This document shows positions 1 through 4,898 of a DNA stretch of 9,156 bases, one piece after another. Location: assembly GCA_021811925.1 (NCBI GenBank), contig JAKAPY010000060.1, positions 1 through 9,156 of the forward strand, read 5' to 3'. Made by a program: the position numbers and the translations under genes. The DNA is from Thermoplasmata archaeon (GTDB taxonomy: Archaea; Thermoplasmatota; Thermoplasmata; Sysuiplasmatales; Sysuiplasmataceae). Under the pieces are notes generated by a model. That model was given only the letters and a program-made list of their open reading frames with translations. It had not been told where the DNA came from and did no database searches. Numbering within the stretch: position 1 is the first letter of the stretch; each line of letters opens with the position of its first letter.

Positions 1-328
1 TGAAGATAACTCCTTCCCCCTTCCTTATCCGCTTCCCGCTCAGGACGCGCTCGCCCACCGTCTTTCCCCTGCACTCGATTACATGTGCATTGACAAAGAA
101 ATCGGACAGCGGAAGGGCATCTATCTTCTTGCCCTCCTCGATGAAGTGGTACGGGGCATCAACATGTGTCCCCGTGTGGACTCCCTCCCTCAATTCGGTG
201 AGGTTCACCTGATCACCGCGCTTCTTGCTCATGGCCCAGCTTACGCTGAATGGAGGATTGCCTTCGTAGATGGGCATCCCTTCCCTCAGTGCAACCGACA
301 CGTCTATTATCCTGCGCCCTCGGACCAT
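1..328 (-). CDS. Cyclase-family metal-dependent hydrolase (kynurenine formamidase-like), C-terminus cut off by window edge
   Basis: The first 109 residues are present; the gene runs off the left edge. The reading begins MVRGRRIIDVSVALREGMP and carries the family signature HTGTHVDAPYHF at residues 51-62, in which H51, H55 and D57 are the expected metal ligands and H61 the expected catalytic histidine of the cyclase/kynurenine formamidase family (about 210 residues when complete). The start is set by an AGGAG ribosome binding site (complement of about 337-341) lying inside the last codons of the upstream GH15 gene; only 5 nt separate that stop from this ATG, so it should be the last known gene of the AKR-Gdh-GH15 unit. 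Members of this family hydrolyse cyclic or acyl-amide/ester bonds. No tryptophan catabolism genes are in view, so a kynurenine role is not supported; a sugar-lactone or other acid-derivative substrate is possible from context only. Family assignment is firm, substrate unknown. Confidence 0.88.
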   Translation of the reverse strand, partial: MVRGRRIIDVSVALREGMPIYEGNPPFSVSWAMSKKRGDQVNLTELREGVHTGTHVDAPYHFIEEGKKIDALPLSDFFVNAHVIECRGKTVGERVLSGKRIRKGEGVIF

Positions 329-333
329 TTTTT

Positions 334-2298
334 TCAGCTCCTGAGTGATGATGCCTTGGAAATATACCTGTCGACTGCATCGACGAAAGCTGCATGGCTC
401 CAGGTCAGGGGTGAGACGGAGACGGGGTTGCCGTTGCGCGGGTCTAGCTGCTCTGCAAGTATGCCGCTCTTCATTGCATACTTGGCACTCCACTGAAGCA
501 GCTCTGCCGCTTTTGAAAGAGATTTGCGATCTGCGGCCATTGCAGTGTACCAGTCCGCGAGCCACAGCGTGCAGATGAACCACGGGTTTCCCTGAACGTC
601 CCCGTTGGCCGAATCCCTCTGGTACCAGTCTCCCTCATATCTCGCTATTCCACCCACGGGCCCCCTCACCCAAAGGCTGTCCCTTACAGCATTCATCGTG
701 GAGACGACCATCGGGTCATCCGGCGGCAGGACGCCAAAGTAGAAGATTCCCGCCAGGCTGGCATCCACGGCGTCGTCCTCCTTTCTCGGCTCCTCGCCAG
801 AGAACTGCAGCCCGCGCAGGAATCTCTTCTTGTCCCTGCTGTAGAGGTGTTTCACAATGGCATTCTTTATCTCCTCTGCTGAACGGAGATAGTTTTCAGC
901 GTTGGCAGCTTCCCCGAACGAGTTGCAGAAATTCGAGGCGGCGAGCAGGCCCGCATACACCGCAGATGCGGTGAATGTCCATATCCCCCTTCTCTCCTCC
1001 CACAAATCGTAGCTGTCCAGTGGAAGGCCCGTGTCCCTGTCGACGTAGTCGCACATGAAATCCGCCGAATTCTTCACAAGCTTCCTGTACAGCGGCTTGA
1101 CGAACTCAACATCCCTGTACCTCTGGAAGTGATTCCAGAGGGAATTGATGACGAGTCCCGTTTCATCCTCCTGTATGGGAAGCGACGGTTTGCCGTTGAG
1201 CATCCATGGATGCCAGCTGCTCGCGAAAGAGCCGTCGGGATTGTACTTCTGAAGGAAGTATCCCCTGCTGCTTATGAGTTCGGAGCATTGCTGGTAGAAG
1301 CGTGCGGCCGGCTCGTAGTAGCCCGCATTGTCCAGCGTCATGGCCACCAGCGCACCGTCCCTCGGCCAGATGTAGCTGTATGTGTCCCTGTTGAACCTGA
1401 GCATATCTGTGTCGTTGCCTGCAATTATGCCGCCGTGTGAATCAACATTGGTCATGATGGAAAGAAGGCTGCGCCTGTAGAGCTTCCCTATCCCGTCGTC
1501 CAGGTCCGCAAAGTTCTTCTTCTCCTTTGTAGCCCAGAGTTTCCAGTATGATGCGGTCCTGTCCAGGAGCTTCTGCACACCCCTTGATTTCACAAGGTTC
1601 TGCAGCTTGTCGATTGACTTGTAGTCCTGCCCGGCGGCCATGAAATAGAAGCCGTTTCTTGTCTGCCCCGATGGAATGATGAAAGTCAGGCCCATGACTG
1701 AATCGACGGAACCCTCTGAGATTGCATTGCCGGAAAGTATGCCGTCCTCTGCATCCTTCCAGGTACCCTCCTTCCCATCGAACTCCTTGAGCCCGCATGC
1801 GAACTGTGTTATGCTCTCCCCCTGGTCGGTGCCGCCGTCCATGATGAAGTAGCGCCTGTCCTTGTAGTGAATGAGTGCATTCAGCTGAGGGTCAAAGAAT
1901 GCCGTGTCCCCGACGTCATTGCCGTACAGGTGGAAGTCGTGATGGAAGAAGAGTCGCACCTCTGCATCCGGCCCAGATATCCTCTGCACCGAAATGCTTC
2001 GCAGAAAGACGTCAACAACAAAATCGACCGCGTCGCTGAAATGCAGCTGGACGCCCAGCTCTTCGTTGCGGAGCGTCACATCTGTCACAAGCGTATCATC
2101 CAGGTATTTCAGGTTCCTGCTCCAGGCTGGTGAATCCACCCAGCTGAACTGTCCATTGACCCACACGCCTACCCTGAATTCGTGGCCCGCGGAGTGGTTT
2201 TCCCTCCCGATGTACGGGTAGTAGATATCCCTGATGATGTAGTTGCTGTCGAACGACACAAGCATTTTCTCGTTGCCAACAGGAAGGTCTCTCGGCAT
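334..2298 (-). CDS. GH15 family glucoamylase / trehalase-like glycoside hydrolase
   Basis: This 654-residue protein has no signal peptide or membrane segment, so it should act in the cytoplasm, releasing glucose from trehalose or from the non-reducing ends of alpha-glucans. The N-terminus (MPRDLPVGN, then DIYYPYIGRENH) is the usual beginning of archaeal/bacterial GH15 beta-sandwich domains. The (alpha/alpha)6 catalytic barrel starts near residue 265 and shows TYSYIWPRDG (306-315), QEDETG (376-381), DLWEERRG (431-438; E434 is the expected general acid) and GNPWFICTLWLADWY (570-584). The general base is expected at E616 in AEQLDP, followed by SPLTWSHA (629-636). Length is normal for the family. 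The ATG follows the Gdh stop by 4 nt and is preceded by GTGAT-AGG, so translation is probably coupled to Gdh. Some Thermoplasma GH15 enzymes have been characterised as trehalases, so substrate cannot be decided here; the Gdh neighbour says the product of interest is glucose. Confidence 0.93.
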   Translation of the reverse strand: MPRDLPVGNEKMLVSFDSNYIIRDIYYPYIGRENHSAGHEFRVGVWVNGQFSWVDSPAWSRNLKYLDDTLVTDVTLRNEELGVQLHFSDAVDFVVDVFLRSISVQRISGPDAEVRLFFHHDFHLYGNDVGDTAFFDPQLNALIHYKDRRYFIMDGGTDQGESITQFACGLKEFDGKEGTWKDAEDGILSGNAISEGSVDSVMGLTFIIPSGQTRNGFYFMAAGQDYKSIDKLQNLVKSRGVQKLLDRTASYWKLWATKEKKNFADLDDGIGKLYRRSLLSIMTNVDSHGGIIAGNDTDMLRFNRDTYSYIWPRDGALVAMTLDNAGYYEPAARFYQQCSELISSRGYFLQKYNPDGSFASSWHPWMLNGKPSLPIQEDETGLVINSLWNHFQRYRDVEFVKPLYRKLVKNSADFMCDYVDRDTGLPLDSYDLWEERRGIWTFTASAVYAGLLAASNFCNSFGEAANAENYLRSAEEIKNAIVKHLYSRDKKRFLRGLQFSGEEPRKEDDAVDASLAGIFYFGVLPPDDPMVVSTMNAVRDSLWVRGPVGGIARYEGDWYQRDSANGDVQGNPWFICTLWLADWYTAMAADRKSLSKAAELLQWSAKYAMKSGILAEQLDPRNGNPVSVSPLTWSHAAFVDAVDRYISKASSLRS

Positions 2299-2302
2299 CC
2301 TA

Positions 2303-3397
2303 TCACTTTGTCCAGTCTATTGTCACCTTGACTACGTCGGCACCCTTTTCGCTGTACGCTGCCGCGAATTCCTCCGGCGCAAACCTGTGAGTGACCATCT
2401 TTGCAAGGACGCCCGGGTATTTCTTTTCTATCGAGACCATGTCATTCAGCGCATCCCTGAAATAACTCAGGTTTGCATTCACAATGCCCACGACAACAAG
2501 ATTCCTCAGCACTATGGAGCGCATGATCTGCACTGCGGGCATCTGGTATACCTGGGAGCCGCCCGGGATGCCGGTAAGCGCGATGATGCCGTTTGGCCCC
2601 AGCGAGGGAATCATGTCCAGACCCACAGCCGCATCCCCCGTCGCTTCGACAATCATATCGAACTGGCCAATCGAAGAGGCGTAATCGGTCAGCGAAGTTG
2701 TCTGCGAGTCTATGTGTTCTACTCCAGCCGATTTGAGAAGCAGGGCGCGCTCGGTATCGGCGCCATGCCTGTCTGCGGCCCATACCCTGAACCCCCTCAC
2801 CTTGGCTATCAGTGCAGCCAGGAGTCCCACGGGTCCTGTCCCTAGAACAAGAGCCTTCTTGCATGACAGGCCGTCATTGCAGTTCCATGCCCACTCCACT
2901 CTTTTCTGCAGGTTAAGTGACTGTGTGATCGCCTTTTCGCCTATGGTCATGGGTTCTGTCAGGACGGCAAAATCGCCAATCCCGTCTGGGACGGGGGCGA
3001 TGTAATCCATGCTTTCGACAACACTCTCGGAGTTATAGCCGTCAAGGCCCTTTATCCCCCTCTCTGTATAATTGCCGGTAAAACACATGTCGGACTGGCC
3101 GTGCAGGCAGCTCCAGCACGCACCGCATGATCTTCTGACAGTTGGAATAACAAGCTGACCCTCCTTCAGTCCGCTGCTCCCCGGGTCAGAGACAGCGCAG
3201 AGCGATTCGTGGCCGATGGTCAGGAGCTCCTCCCCCGGGGGTGCCTGGCCATAATATGCCGAGATAATTTCCCTGTCCGTGCCGCATATGCCAACCAGCC
3301 TTGGGGTAAGTGTCACGAGTCCGTCTTTCTTGGGGGGTGACTTCCTGTCGGTCAAACTGACCCCTGGCGATCCAGGCTTGACAACAATTGCCTTCAT
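2303..3397 (-). CDS. gdh: Glucose 1-dehydrogenase, zinc-dependent MDR family
   Basis: This 364-residue enzyme should oxidise D-glucose to glucono-1,5-lactone with NAD(P)+, the first step of the archaeal non-phosphorylative or semi-phosphorylative Entner-Doudoroff route. Catalytic zinc ligands are visible as C38 (GICGTD), H63/E64 (IGHES) and E148 (TEPM). The structural zinc lobe has C91, C94, C97 and C105 (SCGACWSC, then MC). These spacings match Sulfolobus and Thermoplasma glucose dehydrogenases almost one for one. The Rossmann loop is GTGPVG (186-191); the end of the next strand reads AADRH (207-211), where R210 may contact the 2'-phosphate of NADP, leaving dual cofactor use possible. The ATG at 3397 follows a TGAT-AGG ribosome-binding motif. 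It lies 47 nt after the aldo/keto reductase gene and 4 nt before GH15, which would supply its glucose. A galactose or other aldose activity is also common in this family. Confidence 0.92.
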   Translation of the reverse strand: MKAIVVKPGSPGVSLTDRKSPPKKDGLVTLTPRLVGICGTDREIISAYYGQAPPGEELLTIGHESLCAVSDPGSSGLKEGQLVIPTVRRSCGACWSCLHGQSDMCFTGNYTERGIKGLDGYNSESVVESMDYIAPVPDGIGDFAVLTEPMTIGEKAITQSLNLQKRVEWAWNCNDGLSCKKALVLGTGPVGLLAALIAKVRGFRVWAADRHGADTERALLLKSAGVEHIDSQTTSLTDYASSIGQFDMIVEATGDAAVGLDMIPSLGPNGIIALTGIPGGSQVYQMPAVQIMRSIVLRNLVVVGIVNANLSYFRDALNDMVSIEKKYPGVLAKMVTHRFAPEEFAAAYSEKGADVVKVTIDWTK

Positions 3398-3444
3398 CCT
3401 ATCAGTCCCGGAGAAAAGGTCTGATTAGATATCCATTGCTATCA

Positions 3445-4317
3445 TCATTCATCCATCACCGGGGAAGGGGAAGGAAATGCGGACTGGAGATACTTCAGCT
3501 CATCTTCCCCCAGCAGGCTCTCACCAAGCTGTGCATTCTCCAGGACATGCTCGGGAGTCCTTGCCCTTGGAATAGGGAAAATGCTGTTGCTCCTTGATAT
3601 CAGGTACGTGAGTGCCGCCTGCGCATTTGACTTCAGGTTGTGCTTCGTGGCGACTTCACTCAGCGCATCCGAGGAATTGCCACCCTTCTTTGCAAGCTTG
3701 CCGTGCCCTACCGGGTAATAGGGCAGCAGAGCAATTCCCTCCTTCTCACAGTGAGGAAGAATGTCATTTTCCACCTGGCGGTGGGACACGTTGTAATGCA
3801 TTTGAGTCGAAGTGAGCCTGTACTTCTTTAGGGCGTTTTCAGCCTCAATCATCGATTTGAAGGAAAAGTTGCTTATGCCGATGTACCTGACTTTTCCGCT
3901 GTCGACAAGCTCCTCCATCGCACCCATTGTTTCGGAGATGGGGACTCGTCTGCTCGGGAAGTGGAGTTGATAAAGGTCGGCATAGTCAGTGTTGAGCCGC
4001 TTGAGGCTCTTTTCGCAGGAACGGATTAGCTTCTCCCTCCTGAAATGAGTCGGGAATGCTTTCGTGGCCAAGAAAATCGATTCCCTGTCCCTTCCCTTTA
4101 TCGCACGGCCCACCAGCCGTTCAGATGCATATATCTCCGCGGTATCGATCAGGTTTATGCCGTTGTCCAGGCCAGTCTCGAGCGCCTTGAGAATCATATC
4201 CGCCCCGGGACCTCTCCTCAGCAGGGAAGCCGACAGAATCCACCCGAAGTCGTAATAGGTGCCCATCCCGATGACGGATGATTTGAATCCCGTCCTTGCG
4301 AATTCGCGGTACTTCAT
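3445..4317 (-). CDS. Aldo/keto reductase
   Basis: A complete 290-residue NADPH-type aldo/keto reductase. The catalytic tetrad is intact: D58 and Y63 (LIDTAEIY), K86 (LATKA) and H119 (LYQLHF). Other family marks are GKVRYIGISNF (141-151), the QMHYNVSHR strand (172-180) and the C-terminal cofactor loop IPIPRARTPEHVLENA (247-262, beginning FPIP). It should reduce an aldehyde or ketone, or oxidise a sugar, in the cytoplasm; the substrate cannot be read from sequence. It is the first gene of the leftward unit leading into Gdh and GH15, suggesting an aldose, glyceraldehyde or other carbonyl intermediate of sugar breakdown, but this is inference. A TATA-like element 24-33 bp upstream of the ATG implies an almost leaderless message. 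The coding region ends with tandem stops (TGA TGA TAG). Confidence 0.93.
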   Translation of the reverse strand: MKYREFARTGFKSSVIGMGTYYDFGWILSASLLRRGPGADMILKALETGLDNGINLIDTAEIYASERLVGRAIKGRDRESIFLATKAFPTHFRREKLIRSCEKSLKRLNTDYADLYQLHFPSRRVPISETMGAMEELVDSGKVRYIGISNFSFKSMIEAENALKKYRLTSTQMHYNVSHRQVENDILPHCEKEGIALLPYYPVGHGKLAKKGGNSSDALSEVATKHNLKSNAQAALTYLISRSNSIFPIPRARTPEHVLENAQLGESLLGEDELKYLQSAFPSPSPVMDE

Positions 4318-4340
4318 CGGGCCGTCCTACACAATACGGC

Positions 4341-4350
4341 TATAATAGAA
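4341..4350 (-). promoter_or_regulatory. TATA box of the leftward sugar operon (AKR-gdh-GH15-cyclase)
   Basis: Read on the minus strand the element is TTCTATTATA, followed by GCC. Its centre is about 28 bp upstream of the reductase ATG at 4317. Archaeal TATA boxes sit about 26-27 bp upstream of the transcript start, so transcription should begin at or a few bases before the ATG, giving a leaderless mRNA. No good Shine-Dalgarno precedes that ATG, which agrees. Position-based inference, no experimental support. Confidence 0.5.
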
Positions 4351-4402
4351 CAAGCAGGATAATTCATGCGGAATTCAGCTGCCCTGCCGAGGATGACAGG
4401 CT

Positions 4403-4528
4403 TTAGTAGAGGCTTCTACTCTCCATTGCCTTCTTGCCTGTGTGGTAATATACCGCCCATGCAAACCAGATGTTGAAAAGAATACTTCCGAAAATAATCA
4501 GTGTCACTGCAAGTGGTTCAGGGTCCAT
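4403..4528 (-). CDS. Small single-helix membrane protein (41 residues), function unknown
   Basis: A short ORF begins MDPEPLAV, crosses the membrane once with a hydrophobic stretch of about residues 6-28 (LAVTLIIFGSILFNIWFAWA, then VYY) and ends with a basic/polar tail HTGKKAMESRSLY. The acidic start and KK after the helix predict N-out, C-in topology by the positive-inside rule. A purine-rich GAGAGGGACGGAG precedes the ATG, and a TATA-like TATTAT element with GCGAAAGG beside it (complement of 4570-4583) would start transcription about 17 nt upstream, so the gene has plausible signals of its own. It is 85 nt upstream of the aldo/keto reductase promoter and gene, same strand. I do not recognise the family; such one-helix proteins are often accessory subunits of transporters or respiratory complexes, but nothing here specifies a partner. 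Its small size means a chance ORF is not excluded. Confidence 0.55.
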   Translation of the reverse strand: MDPEPLAVTLIIFGSILFNIWFAWAVYYHTGKKAMESRSLY

Positions 4529-4569
4529 ACTCCGTCCCTCTCAATATTGATAATCATGCAATTCCCTTC

Positions 4570-4583
4570 TATTATCCTTTCGC
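4570..4583 (-). promoter_or_regulatory. Candidate promoter (BRE + TATA) of the 41-residue membrane protein gene
   Basis: On the minus strand GCGAAAGG (purine-rich, BRE-like) lies directly upstream of ATAATA. The expected transcript start is near 4545, leaving a leader of about 17 nt that contains the purine-rich ribosome binding region before the ATG at 4528. The match is modest and AT-rich hexamers occur by chance. Confidence 0.35.
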
Positions 4584-4675
4584 TTCAGAGAGACAATACG
4601 TAAGCAGGGGAAACTGGATGCCGTCCCTGTTGAGCGACCAGGGGCTCGTCCCCCGTGTGGCAGTTTGGAGGGTCA

Positions 4676-4709
4676 AATCGATGTCAATCGATGTTTGCTT
4701 CGACAAACA
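4676..4709. repeat. Direct repeat pair AATCGATGT with overlapping inverted repeat upstream of the ilv promoter
   Basis: AATCGATGT occurs at 4676-4684 and again at 4686-4694, exactly 10 bp apart (one helical turn). The second copy overlaps an inverted repeat TGTTTG-cttcga-CAAACA at 4692-4709. The cluster ends about 43 bp upstream of the ilv TATA box, a usual place for an archaeal activator or Lrp-type regulator site. No regulator is identified. The rest of 4584-4740 shows nothing else I can support. Confidence 0.45.
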
Positions 4710-4751
4710 ACGAATAAACCTACCTAATTTTACCGTGCTATAACGACACAA

Positions 4752-4762
4752 TCTATATATAG
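4752..4762 (+). promoter_or_regulatory. TATA box of the ilv operon
   Basis: TCTATATATAG, containing the perfect palindrome CTATATATAG, is the clearest TATA element in the window. Its centre at about 4757-4758 predicts transcription starting near 4783-4785. That is 2-4 nt before an ATG at 4787 and about 115 nt before the ilvB start, so the ilv transcript should carry a leader containing a small ORF. An AACCGG/CCGGTT inverted repeat (4778-4783 and 4805-4810) straddles the predicted start and could be an operator. Confidence 0.7.
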
Positions 4763-4786
4763 AATCTCGATCACTGCAACCGGACC

Positions 4787-4861
4787 ATGAAAAGTGTGAG
4801 TGCCCCGGTTTTGAGCGATATCGGTCACAGTGCCATCAGATCATTCTCTGTTTTGATCTGA
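4787..4861 (+). CDS. Putative ilv leader peptide, 24 codons ending Val-Leu-Ile-stop
   Basis: The first ATG of the predicted ilv transcript opens a 24-codon ORF starting MKSVSAPVLSDIG and finishing S-V-L-I-TGA. Eight of the 24 residues are Val, Leu or Ile, and the last three codons are one of each, the three products or feedback signals of the pathway encoded downstream. The predicted transcript start lies only 2-4 nt before the ATG, so it would be translated as a leaderless message, the common archaeal mode for first genes. The stop is 37 nt before ilvB. The GTT TTG ATC codons (4850-4858) fall in the loop and right arm of the 4835-4862 hairpin. This resembles bacterial amino-acid leader peptides. 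Eight of 24 is only modestly above the usual abundance of these residues, so the case rests on position and structure and remains a hypothesis. Confidence 0.45.
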   Translation: MKSVSAPVLSDIGHSAIRSFSVLI

Positions 4862-4862
4862 T
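4835..4862 (+). promoter_or_regulatory. Perfect 9-bp inverted repeat / RNA hairpin in the ilv leader
   Basis: ATCAGATCA (4835-4843) and TGATCTGAT (4854-4862) are exact reverse complements around a 10-nt loop. The stem can be lengthened across a 6-nt bulge by GTGCC (4830-4834) with GGCAC (4869-4873). No run of T follows, so it is not a typical terminator. It may be an RNA switch tied to translation of the leader ORF whose stop it contains, or a DNA operator about 65 bp downstream of the transcript start. Confidence 0.6.
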
Positions 4863-4893
4863 TGGCCCGGCACAAATTTTCCACTGAGGGCCA
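4863..4893 (+). promoter_or_regulatory. Hairpin sequestering the ilvB ribosome binding site
   Basis: TGGCCC (4863-4868) pairs with GGGCCA (4888-4893) around a 19-nt loop. The right arm includes the GGG of TGAGGG (4885-4890), the only Shine-Dalgarno-like sequence before the ilvB ATG (8 nt spacer). The left arm begins immediately after the first hairpin. The same SD bases can alternatively pair with GCCATCAG (4832-4839; 7 of 8 pairs), which overlaps the left arm of the first hairpin. Pairings were found by eye; no folding energies were calculated. Confidence 0.45.
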
Positions 4894-4898
4894 TTAAA

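Noticed and set aside
83..496. Plus-strand open frame of 137 codons at the left edge
   Set aside because: It lies opposite the cyclase-family gene, which carries the HTGTHVDAPYHF signature, and the end of GH15; composition is shadow-like.
2243..2845. Plus-strand open frame of 200 codons opposite GH15 and gdh
   Set aside because: It crosses the junction of two well-supported minus-strand genes and shows no family features.
4501..4743. Plus-strand open frame of 80 codons in the intergenic region, starting with GTG
   Set aside because: It has no Shine-Dalgarno or promoter, overlaps the small membrane protein gene antisense, and runs through the repeat region to end just before the ilv TATA box; no protein-like features.
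4835..4868. Intrinsic terminator in the ilv leader
   Set aside because: The hairpin is perfect, but no T-run follows it before ilvB, so a termination-based attenuator is not supported; a translation-based switch or operator fits better.
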